From Zhongshania aliphaticivorans (GTDB lineage Bacteria; Pseudomonadota; Gammaproteobacteria; Pseudomonadales; Spongiibacteraceae), in contig NZ_CP014544.1 of NCBI RefSeq assembly GCF_001586255.1, positions 372,001 to 436,000 of the forward strand: DNA of 64,000 nt. Direction: 5' to 3'. Below, piece by piece: positions 18,006 through 26,801 of the stretch; within the stretch, counting starts at the first letter, position 1, and every line of letters begins with the position of its first letter. The translations under genes were made by a program, and so were the position numbers. The notes under the pieces are model-generated. The model had not been told where the DNA came from. It searched no databases and saw only the letters and a list, made by a program, of their open reading frames with translations.

Positions 18006-18242
18006 AAATGTTGGTTCGGCCGCCGCCCTCACATACGGTCTCTGAACCTGATGCGCAAGCCAATTTTTAATTAGTTTGCGCAAGCTATCTCTGAGAAAAA
18101 TAATATTCGCTACGATATTCCAAGTCGACGTGTTGGTATCCCGCCGGGTGCTGTCTTGATGGGCGATAAGTGGTGAAGTGGTGTCGATAGCAACACGGCT
18201 TGACGAGTGTATTGGTCTAGGCTGAATTTATCTGTAGGCGGG

Positions 18243-18279
18243 ATGGTGGTGGCATGAAAGAAAGCAATGCCTCCACCAT
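18243..18279. repeat. Long interrupted hairpin between convergent genes
   Basis: ATGGTGG-T-GGCAT (18243-18255) pairs with ATGCC-T-CCACCAT (18267-18279) around an A-rich loop, 11 bases beyond the stop of the minus-strand gene. Likely a shared transcript end; no T-tract is present. Nothing else is evident in 18006-18289. Confidence 0.5.
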
Positions 18280-18289
18280 AAAAGAGAAG

Positions 18290-19009
18290 CTACTTTTTAA
18301 GCCAGAACTTATCTGGTGCTTGCGCCGCGCCTAATTGAATAGCGACGTCCCGGTAGTTCCAGTAGGTCGATTCGCGAACTATTTTGCGATCTTTATAGCA
18401 GTGGAATGTTATGCCGCGGGTGGTGGTTGTTTTGCCAGTTGCGGGCAACCCTAAGAAGTCGACCTTATGTTTGCCGCGCCAAATCCACTGCATTACGCAC
18501 CATTCGTCATAGGAGTACTCCGCGCCTAAAAAGGTATCGTGCGACCAGTGCTGCCATTCGGCATCGGTATAACCGCCGGGGTTTTTCGTGCGCAATTGCG
18601 CGGTTCTGTCGCCGGCCATGCCGCCATCGTAGCGAAGCACGTCGAACTGGTGTTCACCGGCTGGAGACCCTTTGCCAAATGGCAAGAATGCATTATATAA
18701 CTCTTCTTTGTCTTGTATGGTTTGAAATAGGGTAATGTCTTCGAAAACAAAATCGTCGGCATAGTAATGAATGATTGCTTCGGCGCCGCCGGTATAGAAA
18801 GTGTCTATCCAGTCTTCTCCTGTAGACATACCCATTCTTCCCGTGCCGTTAAAGCCCTGTTCCTTGGCCTTAGCGGCAAAGGCGACGCTGGGTGCTAATC
18901 CTGCAACGCTGATCATTGCTCCGGCAGTTTTAACAAATTTTCGACGAGAGCTAAGTATCTCTTCATCAGGTTTGTTATTGATTTCGCTGTTCAGGAATCC
19001 TAAGTGCAT
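18290..19009 (-). CDS. Tat-exported SnoaL/NTF2-like protein
   Basis: 239 residues from the ATG at 19009 (GAGG six bases upstream); an ATG four codons earlier lacks such a site. A twin-arginine signal SRRKFVK sits at about 20-27, followed by a hydrophobic stretch ending SVAFAA. The mature domain has a cone-shaped NTF2/SnoaL pattern (WIDTFYTGGAEAIIHYYADDFVFED, then two beta-rich halves). SnoaL-like folds serve as polyketide or ester cyclases, isomerases or dehydratases (for example ketosteroid isomerase). Periplasmic export through Tat suggests a folded or cofactor-bound enzyme. It is divergent from the membrane-protein gene, with two operators between them. Substrate unknown. Confidence 0.78.
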   Translation of the reverse strand: MHLGFLNSEINNKPDEEILSSRRKFVKTAGAMISVAGLAPSVAFAAKAKEQGFNGTGRMGMSTGEDWIDTFYTGGAEAIIHYYADDFVFEDITLFQTIQDKEELYNAFLPFGKGSPAGEHQFDVLRYDGGMAGDRTAQLRTKNPGGYTDAEWQHWSHDTFLGAEYSYDEWCVMQWIWRGKHKVDFLGLPATGKTTTTRGITFHCYKDRKIVRESTYWNYRDVAIQLGAAQAPDKFWLKK

Positions 19010-19092
19010 GGCATACCTCATTTTTTATGTTTGTAGTGCGTTTGGAGTAGGTGCCACTGGCCCCTTACTTTTACTTGTCTAGTCTTGATCAA

Positions 19093-19110
19093 ATTGATTA
19101 TATAGTCAAT
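19093..19110. promoter_or_regulatory. Regulon operator A between the SnoaL-like and membrane-protein genes
   Basis: ATTGATTATATAGTCAAT, a 7-4-7 palindrome with one mismatch between the arms. It is 84 bases before the SnoaL-like start and 51 bp from operator B, close to five helical turns. Confidence 0.65.
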
Positions 19111-19143
19111 ATTGGCTTGCTGGGTTTTGTGGCCCTTGTTCAT

Positions 19144-19161
19144 ATTGACTTTTGAGTCAAT
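19144..19161. promoter_or_regulatory. Regulon operator B (perfect palindrome), promoter of the membrane-protein gene
   Basis: ATTGACTTTTGAGTCAAT is the best copy of the motif: the seven-base arms are perfect. TTGACT (19145-19150) can serve as -35 with TATATT (19167-19172) as -10 at 16 bp spacing, so a bound repressor would occlude the promoter of the gene at 19206. Confidence 0.72.
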
Positions 19162-19205
19162 TAATATATATTGAAATCAATTATAATGACAGTCACGGGT
19201 GATTT

Positions 19206-20015
19206 ATGGGCGCAATGCCAAATGAAGTAATGATGGGAGAGCTTAACCTTGTGTGGCAGAACGTGTTCACATGGGGTAGCTGGGCCATCGTTGTTGTAAT
19301 GCTTGTCATAGCAAGCAAAATGGGTGTTAAGCAAAAAACGCCTTTTTATGTGCTCGCTTGTGTGGCAGCTGGTTTGGGTGCGTTTATAGAACCTCTTTAC
19401 GATGTCGCATTCGATTTGTGGTTCTATGATGTACATAATGGCGTGGCCGGCGCGATGTACTCACATTTCACTGCATTTGGTATTGTGCAGCCAAATTGGT
19501 CGCATAGTGGTTATATTATTCTTTACGCTACTGCATGCCTTTATGCTGGTAAAATGATTTATGAGGGCAGAATGACAACCAAGCTGCTCTTTATGATCTG
19601 GCTTGCCGAAATCAGCGCTTCTTGCGTGTTTGAAATGATCGGGACAGGCATGGGCGTTTACACCTACTACGGCCCCTATGTTCTACGATTGTGGAATTAT
19701 CCATTGGTTATTGGCGTGCTCGAAGGCACTCAGGTGATTATCTTTACCGTATTGGCAGTGCAGTTATGGCGACGTGTTTCAGGCCACGCAGGATTGCTTG
19801 GTTTGATCGTATTGTTCCCAATGACAATGCTTGGTGCTAACGCAGGTCTAGGTGGCCCCATTATTGTTGCCTTGCACTTATCTGAAGCAGAGTTTAGTCA
19901 AGGCCTGATCTGGGCGGGAACGCTGCTGACCATCGCACTGTGTGTTATTGCGGTCAAAGGTGCTGCACTGTTCTTGCCATCGGCGCCTTTGGCGGTAGAG
20001 CAGAGATCTAGCTAA
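19206..20015 (+). CDS. Polytopic inner-membrane protein, possibly AveC/spirocyclase-like
   Basis: 269 residues with about seven hydrophobic segments and a C-terminal charged tail. Conserved-looking polar spots occur inside the membrane: EPLYDVAFD near 61-69, QPNWSHSGY near 97-105, and ECTGMG-like IGTGMGVYTYYGPYVLRLWNYP near 145-166. The overall layout reminds me of integral membrane cyclases of the AveC or carotenoid-cyclase type, but the resemblance is weak. It is divergent from the Tat-exported SnoaL-like gene under a double operator, which suggests they work together, perhaps in ring closure or isomerisation. An ATG three codons further is an alternative start. Confidence 0.7.
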   Translation: MGAMPNEVMMGELNLVWQNVFTWGSWAIVVVMLVIASKMGVKQKTPFYVLACVAAGLGAFIEPLYDVAFDLWFYDVHNGVAGAMYSHFTAFGIVQPNWSHSGYIILYATACLYAGKMIYEGRMTTKLLFMIWLAEISASCVFEMIGTGMGVYTYYGPYVLRLWNYPLVIGVLEGTQVIIFTVLAVQLWRRVSGHAGLLGLIVLFPMTMLGANAGLGGPIIVALHLSEAEFSQGLIWAGTLLTIALCVIAVKGAALFLPSAPLAVEQRSS

Positions 20016-20019
20016 TATT

Positions 20020-20049
20020 TAAAAAAAGGGGCTTAGTAATCTAAGCCCC
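20020..20049 (-). terminator. Rho-independent terminator for the minus strand
   Basis: GGGGCTTAG (20028-20036) and CTAAGCCCC (20041-20049) form a perfect nine-base stem. On the minus strand it is followed by T7. It ends the decayed ferredoxin-reductase gene and may also stop the membrane-protein transcript. Confidence 0.85.
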
Positions 20050-20098
20050 AAGTCGAGTTGCGCACCTGAGGTGAATGCGCAAGCCGGTGAACATCTAA

Positions 20099-20890
20099 CT
20101 ATGTGTTTTGCACAAATTTGTCGAATTTAATTCGGCTATTGAACATACCCTTTGCCTTTAGTACCTCAACCGCTGCGTCAATCATTGGCGGTGGGCCGCA
20201 TAAGTAACCTTCGGCACCGCGAAGTGAGTCGCAGTGTTTTGCCAGTGCCTCGGTGACAAATCCCGTTTCACCCTGCCAGTCATCTTCGTCATCAAGCGCT
20301 GACAGTACCGGTATGAATTCGAAGCTATTAAGTTGTTGCCCTAAGGCGGTAATCTCGTCTATGAAGTAGAGGTCTTTACATCCCCGCGCGCCGTAAAAAA
20401 AAACGGATATTCCGAGATGACTTTTCAGCTACCAATTGATTTAGCATGGCAATAATTGGCGCCATTCCTGAGCCGCCAGCCACCATGATAATATCTGCTG
20501 ATGTTTCTGATAATTGAAATTGGCCGTAAGGGCCGCGCAACTCGATTCTATCGCCAACTTTGGCGGCATCTTTGAGGTAGTTGCTAAACTCGCCGTTGGC
20601 AATGATTTTAATGATTAACTCAATCCGACCATCTTCATTGGGTGTATTGGCCATCGAAAAGCTGCGCCAACTGTCAATGCTGTTGGGGGGCTTAATCTCC
20701 AAATATTGGCCGGCTTTGAATTTGTAGTTTGCGAGTTCGCTACCTTCAATAATCAAATGCACGGTGTCGTGTGTTACCGGGCGTATATCGGCGACGGCTG
20801 CGCTGTAGAGGCGCAGGGGGAACTCGGGAGTAAGCTCGCTCTCCTCGTAATCTTCTAGATTGATGACGATGTCTTCTTCTGCGTAAGCGC
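20099..20890 (-). pseudogene. Ferredoxin-type NAD(P)H oxidoreductase, truncated and frameshifted
   Basis: Remnant of a phenol-hydroxylase or methane-monooxygenase type reductase (2Fe-2S ferredoxin, FAD and NAD domains) that would feed electrons to an oxygenase. The 5' end retains only the last ferredoxin cysteine region (TLLCCAYAEEDIVI) with no start codon; the adjacent secreted-protein gene begins there. FAD site RSFSMAN and NAD site GGSGMAP follow. A run of nine A at about 20395-20403 then shifts the frame. The other frame continues with the family C-terminus, including CGPPPMI and the ending FDKFVQNT, to the stop at 20099-20101. So it has two independent lesions. The intact terminator shows that it was once a working gene. 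Confidence 0.82.
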
Positions 20891-20926
20891 AGCAGAGTAA
20901 GGTTAAATTAAAAAAAGGAGAAAGAC

Positions 20927-21385
20927 ATGAATGCGATATTGCGTAAGTATAGGGTTTTTGTTTCTAGTTTGGTATTTACAGTAGCCATTGCGGGAATGAG
21001 TGCACCCGCAGTTGCACAACTACCTGCAGGCGTTCCCGGTCTTGCTTTGCCCTTTGGGGTCGACCCTATGGCAATAGGCGGTGTTGGGCTCGATCTGTTG
21101 TCAGGCATTGGAATAGAAGATGGCTTAGGTGCGGTGCCGTTGATCGGCGCGGATCTCGAAATAATGGGCTCGCCAAAAGGTGCTATGGCCGCTTTACTTG
21201 CCTTGGCCTCAGAGCAGAAACTACCCATAGGTTTGCCTGTAATTGGTCGTAAACCTCAAAAGCTTTACGGCTCAGTGATTTTTGCCTTACTTGGTACTTA
21301 TGGTGTTCCGGTAGATGGTATTGCGTTACCTGAACTGGGCGCCGCAACGGATACCTTGTCTGCTTTCCCTATACCTATGCCCTAG
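20927..21385 (+). CDS. Secreted Gly/Leu/Pro-rich protein of unknown function (second copy type)
   Basis: 152 residues with an ideal AAAGGAG site seven bases upstream. The signal peptide covers about residues 1-30, ending SAPAVA. The mature protein is hydrophobic, rich in Gly, Leu, Ala and Pro (LPAGVPGLALPFGVDPMAIGG), nearly without charged residues and without cysteine. It resembles in style the protein at 13437-13928 (both have LPVIG segments and end in a Pro-rich tail). It may belong to a family of small surface proteins associated with hydrophobic-substrate uptake; that is inference. A terminator follows. Confidence 0.75.
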   Translation: MNAILRKYRVFVSSLVFTVAIAGMSAPAVAQLPAGVPGLALPFGVDPMAIGGVGLDLLSGIGIEDGLGAVPLIGADLEIMGSPKGAMAALLALASEQKLPIGLPVIGRKPQKLYGSVIFALLGTYGVPVDGIALPELGAATDTLSAFPIPMP

Positions 21386-21399
21386 CTTGCTGTGCCTTT

Positions 21400-21432
21400 C
21401 GGGCAGCCACACATTTAGGCTGCCCGCCTTTT
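21400..21432 (+). terminator. Rho-independent terminator of the secreted-protein gene
   Basis: CGGGCAGCC (21400-21408) pairs with GGCTGCCCG (21418-21426) around a nine-base loop, followed by CCTTTT. It is 15 bases after the stop. Confidence 0.8.
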
Positions 21433-21457
21433 AATATGATTAAAGAATTGGGCTTGT

Positions 21458-21739
21458 ATGAGCACAGACTATGAATCGTGGAGCTTGCTTAAGCCCCTGC
21501 TCGAAGCAGTAGTGCAGGATCTTGAAGAATCTTTAGCGCTAAATGAGTTTGCGGCGCTGCAGACCTCGAGGTCTAGGCTGATACTTAAAAAATGCCGAAA
21601 ATTACTTTGTGACTACCATATCACTCAGGTGTCCTTGCCAGCTCTATCTGAGGTGAACAAGACCCCCGGTGCGAAGGCTAAGCTAGCACTAGCAGAATTT
21701 ATTGCAGACGTTGATACGTATATTGCGACAATACGCTAA
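21458..21739 (+). CDS. Small hypothetical protein
   Basis: 93 residues, predicted mainly helical and soluble (ESWSLLKPLLEAVVQDLEES near 6-25, then a Leu/Ser-rich middle and a helical end). It has two cysteines and no membrane segment. I do not recognise the family. No strong ribosome-binding site is seen. It stands alone between a terminator and the lipid operon, so it is the least certain gene in this part. Confidence 0.5.
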   Translation: MSTDYESWSLLKPLLEAVVQDLEESLALNEFAALQTSRSRLILKKCRKLLCDYHITQVSLPALSEVNKTPGAKAKLALAEFIADVDTYIATIR

Positions 21740-21830
21740 GAATTCGTCGTCTTTCGCCTTCCCCATTAAATCACTCCACTGCTTATTTTATTGGCGCACG
21801 ATATTTGCGAAGTTTCGGTGCATCGGATAT

Positions 21831-21848
21831 ATTGACTTTAAAGTCATT
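21831..21848. promoter_or_regulatory. Regulon operator upstream of the lipid operon
   Basis: ATTGACTTTAAAGTCATT, with a perfect 14-bp core TGACTTTAAAGTCA. It lies 79 bases before the GTG start of the PlsB-like gene. A TATA element follows at once, as at the other copies. Confidence 0.65.
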
Positions 21849-21926
21849 ATAGCGGTTTCAACTAATGGGAGCGTCAGTATGACGACGTGTTTGAATTGGT
21901 GGCATGTAATATTGACCAATAGCTAG

Positions 21927-23831
21927 GTGACAAACTTGAAAGAGAAGGATATCGAGCAAGACGAACGCGATCTCAGTCAACATGCCGGTAAGCAAGTTAG
22001 TGAAGCTAGCGATAGCTCCATTACGATGGGCAAAAAAGCAATAGTCAGCAAAATTCTTGGTTCGTCACGGGTGCAAAATGCCTTGCGGGAACTGGCTGTC
22101 AAGGAGGGACTGTCCCAATCTGAGGCGCATAGCCGTGCGCGACGAAGTTTGCAAAGTCTGGTGGCGGTGCAAAAGCCACTGTTTACTACGTTATTTGACC
22201 GTGTGTTAGCCCCTATGCACACCAACGCATGGACCGTAGATGTCGATCAAGAGTCTCTGCGCCGATTAGAAGTTTTGAGCAGGGATAATATGTTGGTGTT
22301 TTTGCCAACGCATCGCTCCTATGCGGACCCTTTCATCCTTACGCAACTGATTTCCTCCTCCGCGTTACCACGCAATTATATTCTTGGCGGCGATAATATT
22401 GGCTTTTGGCCAATGGGTTCAGTGGTGAGACGCAGTGGCGCAATATTGATACGTCGTAGTTTTGGCGACGATCGCGTTTACAAGTTAATGATCAAAGAGT
22501 ATCTGGCATATCTGGCTCGTAGTGGCGGGAATTTGGAATGGTATATGGAGGGTGGACGGTCCAGAACTGGCAAGTTGCGCCCGCCAATGTACGGCTTGTT
22601 GCGCTATCTCGGGCAGGCTCTAAGTGTAGAGAGCCGTAAATCGGTGATTCTGGTACCGGTTGCGATCACTTATGACCAACTCCATGAAATATGGGGTATG
22701 GCTGCAGAAGAAGCCGGTAATGCCAAAAAAGCTAAGGAGGGCTTGCCGTGGCTGGCGAATTACGCCCGAATGCAAAGTAAATGGATAGGTACTGCTTATG
22801 TTCGCTTTGGCGAACTGATGTCCTTAACTGAGGCGATGCATCCAGATTCAAAAAATCCCTCGACCATTGAGAAAGTCGCTATCGAGGTCTTTCAACGAAT
22901 TAATAAAGTGACGCCGGTAACTGGGCCAGCGTTGGCGACATTGGCTTTGCTCGCAGTGCGCAATCGCGCGCTTACCTTGCCGGAAATTACCCACTTAGTT
23001 TCGCCATTATTAGATTATGCTCGGCGGCGAGCCTTGCCAACCGAGGTAGTTGATGAACTGGATAATCACTCGGGAATCGAAGATGCTTTGAGCAGTCTGG
23101 CTAAGGCCGATGTATTAGACTGCTACAAGGGCGGTTTAGAGCCGATTTATAATATTCGTGCAGGCAGCCACAACATTGCCGCGTACTATCGTAATTCCGC
23201 TATCCATTGGTTTATTAATCGCGCAATTCTGGAAGTGACTTTACTGCATACGAGTCATATTAATAATGGTGATGAAAATATATTCGATCAAGGCTGGGAC
23301 GATGCGCACGCGCTGAGGGATGTACTAAAATTTGAATTCTTCTTTAGCGAGAAAAATAAGTTTAAAGAAGAGATGCGTGAAGAAGCACTGATTTTGGACG
23401 CTGATTTTTTCGCCAAAGTTCAGCGCGCAGAAGAGCGGCGCAATATGCTTTATCAGGCACCGTTTTTGATGGCCCACCGCGTGTTAATGCCATTTATGGA
23501 GGCCTACGTTATTGTCGCTGAGTTAATGGCAAGCAAGGGTGGTGGAACAATTAGCGATGAAAGCCTATTTATAGCCGAGTGCTTGTCGGTTGGTCGGCAG
23601 TGGGTGTTACAGTACAAAATTCGTAGTCCTGAGAGTTTGTCTCAGGAATTATTTAAAAACGCATTAAAGCTCGCTAAAAATCGTGACTTGCTGGAGCAGA
23701 GGTTGGGATTACACGAAGACCGATTAGCCCTAAAGGATTACCTGCACAGTGTGGTAGCCGCTCTTGCCAATGTTGAGAGCCTAGACCTGGAACGCTGCGC
23801 CAACAGTCAGGAAGGTGGTGTAAATGAGTAA
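21927..23831 (+). CDS. Glycerol-3-phosphate acyltransferase, PlsB-like
   Basis: Membrane-associated first acyltransferase of glycerolipid synthesis, 634 residues (E. coli PlsB is about 800, so this is a short form). The LPLAT motifs are in order: HRSYAD near 129-134 (H-x4-D), GAILIRRSF near 171-179, and YMEGGRSRTGKLRPP near 207-221. The N-terminal extension is charged and lacks the long helical PlsB domain. It starts at GTG after AGCTAGG. It is the first gene of a four-gene operon with HAD-PlsC, WS/DGAT and a lipase; the next gene overlaps by eight bases. Confidence 0.9.
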   Translation: MTNLKEKDIEQDERDLSQHAGKQVSEASDSSITMGKKAIVSKILGSSRVQNALRELAVKEGLSQSEAHSRARRSLQSLVAVQKPLFTTLFDRVLAPMHTNAWTVDVDQESLRRLEVLSRDNMLVFLPTHRSYADPFILTQLISSSALPRNYILGGDNIGFWPMGSVVRRSGAILIRRSFGDDRVYKLMIKEYLAYLARSGGNLEWYMEGGRSRTGKLRPPMYGLLRYLGQALSVESRKSVILVPVAITYDQLHEIWGMAAEEAGNAKKAKEGLPWLANYARMQSKWIGTAYVRFGELMSLTEAMHPDSKNPSTIEKVAIEVFQRINKVTPVTGPALATLALLAVRNRALTLPEITHLVSPLLDYARRRALPTEVVDELDNHSGIEDALSSLAKADVLDCYKGGLEPIYNIRAGSHNIAAYYRNSAIHWFINRAILEVTLLHTSHINNGDENIFDQGWDDAHALRDVLKFEFFFSEKNKFKEEMREEALILDADFFAKVQRAEERRNMLYQAPFLMAHRVLMPFMEAYVIVAELMASKGGGTISDESLFIAECLSVGRQWVLQYKIRSPESLSQELFKNALKLAKNRDLLEQRLGLHEDRLALKDYLHSVVAALANVESLDLERCANSQEGGVNE

Positions 23832-25323
23832 TGTAGCGGCGGCGTTAAACGCGATCAAGCGTGGCCCACAAGGCCCCCAGGTAGGGGCGTTTTTCGATTT
23901 TGATGGCACCTTAATCGAGGGCTACTCGGCCCTTGTTTATCTTAAAAAGCGGCTTCGCGAAGGCGATATGGGGCTGGTCGAATTATTCAATACCTTGCGC
24001 ACACCGTTTCGCCAAGATGTGGACGAGGCAGCCTTTGCCGAGTTGTTTAGTGAGTTTGCTAAAACCTTGGCGGGCAATACGGAGGACGATGTTCGGGCGA
24101 TGTGGTTTGGCCTGTTTCACAGCAGTATTGCAAGTTCGATGTTTTTTGAAGGCTATGAGCTGGTACGCGCACATTTGCGGGCGGGCCACACGGTAGCGAT
24201 TGCCTCCTCGGCGACGAAATATCAAATAGAGGCACTGGCAGAGGAATATGGCATTGAACATATTCTTGCGACAGAATTAGAAGTTAAACGCGGTGTGCTC
24301 AATGGCAATCTCTGCGGGCAGCCCCTGTGGGGCGTGAATAAAGCCACGGCAGTCAGCAAGTTTGCCAAAACCAAGAAGATTAAGCTCAGCCAAAGTTATG
24401 GCTATGCAAATGGTCGCGAGGACATTGCCTTTCTCACCGTAACGGCAAAACCGCATATGGTGAATCCGCATCCTGAATTGCGTAAGCACGGTATTGCTAA
24501 TGCCTGGCCTGAGTTGCAGTTCGCACCGCGAAAACGCGCATCAATAAAAGCCGTTGCGGGTACTGTGGGCGCGTACTCGGCCATGGCGGCAACCATGTTT
24601 GCAGGCATGGCCTACAACAAACTTTACAAGGAGCCTCGCCGCGCAGCCGATATGGTGGGTAGCATTGGCACCGAGCTGGGCTTGGCCATTGCTGGGATTA
24701 AGGTCAATATTGTTAATGAACATAAACTTTGGGAGCACCGCCCAGCAGTGTTTATTCTCAATCACCAAAGCAAGCTCGACTTCTTCTTGTTTTACAATAT
24801 TATCCGTCGCGAACTGACTGGTGTGGTTAAGAAGGAAGCGGAAAACGTCCCTATAATTGGCCCGTTTTTGAAAATGGCCGAGATGTCCTTTTTAGATCGC
24901 AGCAATAGTAAGCGTGCGATAGAGGCCCTGCAACCGGCCGTTGATCGTTTGCGCAGAGGCTTGTCTGTTGCCATTTCGCCGGAGGGCACGCGCTCTTATA
25001 CGCCCCGTGTTGGCGAATTTAAAAAAGGCGCTTTTCATATTGCTCGGCAGGCGGGGGTGCCCATAATCCCGGTGGTGATCCGCAATGCTGGGGAACTAAT
25101 GTGGCGAGAAGACAATGCGATGCGTGCGGGTACGGTGGATATTTGTGTGCTTGATGCGATTGATGTCTGTGCTTGGCCAGAAGACAGTCTCGCGGAAAAT
25201 ATCGCCAAGGTTCGCCAGCAATTTGTCGATACACTGGAAAACTGGCCGCAGCCCGTCGGCGCTGTAGCGTCTGAATCTTCGCTTACTTTAAAGGCTGTTG
25301 GCGATGCAAAAAGTACAAGCTGA
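23824..25323 (+). CDS. HAD-IB phosphatase fused to 1-acylglycerol-3-phosphate acyltransferase (PlsC)
   Basis: 499 residues with two enzymes. The N-terminal HAD domain (about 15-240) has FFDFDGTLIEGYSAL near 22-36 with the two catalytic aspartates. The PlsC domain (about 290-460) has NHQSKLDFF near 313 (H-x4-D) and SPEGTRSYTPRVGEFKKGAF near 385. It could acylate lysophosphatidate and dephosphorylate phosphatidate to diacylglycerol, though HAD-IB specificity is uncertain. The same fusion occurs in mycobacterial PlsC (Rv2483c). Start overlaps the PlsB-like stop. Confidence 0.9.
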   Translation: MSNVAAALNAIKRGPQGPQVGAFFDFDGTLIEGYSALVYLKKRLREGDMGLVELFNTLRTPFRQDVDEAAFAELFSEFAKTLAGNTEDDVRAMWFGLFHSSIASSMFFEGYELVRAHLRAGHTVAIASSATKYQIEALAEEYGIEHILATELEVKRGVLNGNLCGQPLWGVNKATAVSKFAKTKKIKLSQSYGYANGREDIAFLTVTAKPHMVNPHPELRKHGIANAWPELQFAPRKRASIKAVAGTVGAYSAMAATMFAGMAYNKLYKEPRRAADMVGSIGTELGLAIAGIKVNIVNEHKLWEHRPAVFILNHQSKLDFFLFYNIIRRELTGVVKKEAENVPIIGPFLKMAEMSFLDRSNSKRAIEALQPAVDRLRRGLSVAISPEGTRSYTPRVGEFKKGAFHIARQAGVPIIPVVIRNAGELMWREDNAMRAGTVDICVLDAIDVCAWPEDSLAENIAKVRQQFVDTLENWPQPVGAVASESSLTLKAVGDAKSTS

Positions 25324-26773
25324 GCTGGCTGACGACAGCGCAGAAATTGACGCCACTGGTGAAGCACTGCGATTTCCCGAGTCGCAATTAAGGCAGTTGG
25401 CTAACTGGGGTGGCGATAGCCAGCTCAGCGCGGCAGAAGCATTAATGTGGCGTATGGAGACGCTCCCCCAAGGGAGTTCAGCCGGAACCTCATTGCATTT
25501 TTTGGCTTCGACCCCGTCGTGGGAAGATGTCTGCGACTTTGTCGACGGTTTGAGCAAGGCGGTACCCCGCTTACGCCAGTGTGTGCATGAGCTGGGAGTC
25601 GGCCAACTCCCAGTTTGGCGTGATGACCAGAACTTTCAAGTGGGTGAGCACCTTCGCCGTCTGTCGCTGCCTCAAAACAGCGGCAATGATGTGCTTATAA
25701 GCGCGCTCAGCGATTTTGCGAATACGCCCACTGAAATGCAGCGGCCACCCTGGGAAGTGCTTTTTGTAGATGGGCTGGCGGGAAATAAGAGCGTCTTTGC
25801 CCTAAAAATTCAGCATTGTTTAACCGATGGTGGCGGCTTGATACAGCTGTTTTCTGCGGCATTGTCTGAACGCAGTGACTGCCAATTGCGGGGCAGCGCG
25901 CAATCTTTAACGGCGCTTGCGCCAGCTGCGCGATACAAGCGGGTGTTAATGCCGTCGCCGGGTAAGATGATCAAATCTGGCTTTAAAGTGTGGCAGAAGC
26001 ATCGCGACGAGGGCTACTCCCTCACCAGTGCGCAGCGCTATTTAAAATCTATTCAATCTCTTAATGCCGCGCAAGCCTCGAAAGGTTCACGTTTGCTCCA
26101 GCAGCGCAGCGCGACCAACCGCTACGATTTGTTGAACCTGCCCCTGCCCACATTGAAACTGTTGGCAAAAGCGGCTCAGGCTTCGCTGAATGATGTTTAT
26201 CTCGCGCTGATCATTGGTGCTTTCCGCCGCTATCACTTGGCCTTTGGTGTTGACGATGAAGCGAGTCTGCCCCTCGCGTTTCCTGTTAGCCTGCGTAAGC
26301 CTGGAGATGCCGTGGGGGGCAATCAGTTCACTGGTGTGAGTTACGCCTCGCCGTTGAATATTGCCGATCCTCAAGAACGGATTAGTGTTATTCGAGCCTT
26401 TGTTCGTGGCGCCCGCGCCGAGCCAGCCTTAGATTTTATGAATCAACTCTTGCCAGTGGCGATGTTATTGCCCATTAAGTTAACGGCAAAGCTTGTCGCC
26501 CAATATTCATCTCGCCTTGATGTGCAGGTGAGTAATATTCCCGGTATGGCGCGCAGTGCCTATTTGGCGGGCGCGCTGGTCGAATCCCATTACGTGCTGC
26601 CGCCGCGCCCCGGCTGCGCCTGTATGTTTGCCATGATTAGTCACCAGGATGTGGCGGGCATTGCTTTAAATTATGACCCCGCCGCAGTACGTGAACCCAA
26701 ATTATTGTTAAGCTGCGTGAGCGACGAGTTTGCGGGGCTGTGCGCCTACTTTGATATTGAAGCATTAGTGTAG
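25304..26773 (+). CDS. Wax ester synthase / diacylglycerol acyltransferase (WS/DGAT)
   Basis: 489 residues from the ATG at 25304, overlapping the previous gene by 20 bases. The N-terminal LSAAEALMWRME typical of the family is near 40-51, so there is a 40-residue leader before it. The acyltransferase motif, normally HHxxxDG, reads QHCLTDGGG here: the second His (171) and the Asp (175) are kept but the first His is Gln. The C-terminal DUF1298-type half ends in VSNIPGM and ALNYDPA. It probably makes triacylglycerol or wax esters for storage. The changed first histidine is also seen in some divergent homologues. Confidence 0.88.
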   Translation: MQKVQAELADDSAEIDATGEALRFPESQLRQLANWGGDSQLSAAEALMWRMETLPQGSSAGTSLHFLASTPSWEDVCDFVDGLSKAVPRLRQCVHELGVGQLPVWRDDQNFQVGEHLRRLSLPQNSGNDVLISALSDFANTPTEMQRPPWEVLFVDGLAGNKSVFALKIQHCLTDGGGLIQLFSAALSERSDCQLRGSAQSLTALAPAARYKRVLMPSPGKMIKSGFKVWQKHRDEGYSLTSAQRYLKSIQSLNAAQASKGSRLLQQRSATNRYDLLNLPLPTLKLLAKAAQASLNDVYLALIIGAFRRYHLAFGVDDEASLPLAFPVSLRKPGDAVGGNQFTGVSYASPLNIADPQERISVIRAFVRGARAEPALDFMNQLLPVAMLLPIKLTAKLVAQYSSRLDVQVSNIPGMARSAYLAGALVESHYVLPPRPGCACMFAMISHQDVAGIALNYDPAAVREPKLLLSCVSDEFAGLCAYFDIEALV

Positions 26774-26801
26774 ATAAATACCTCGAATAGGGAGTTGGCT
26801 G

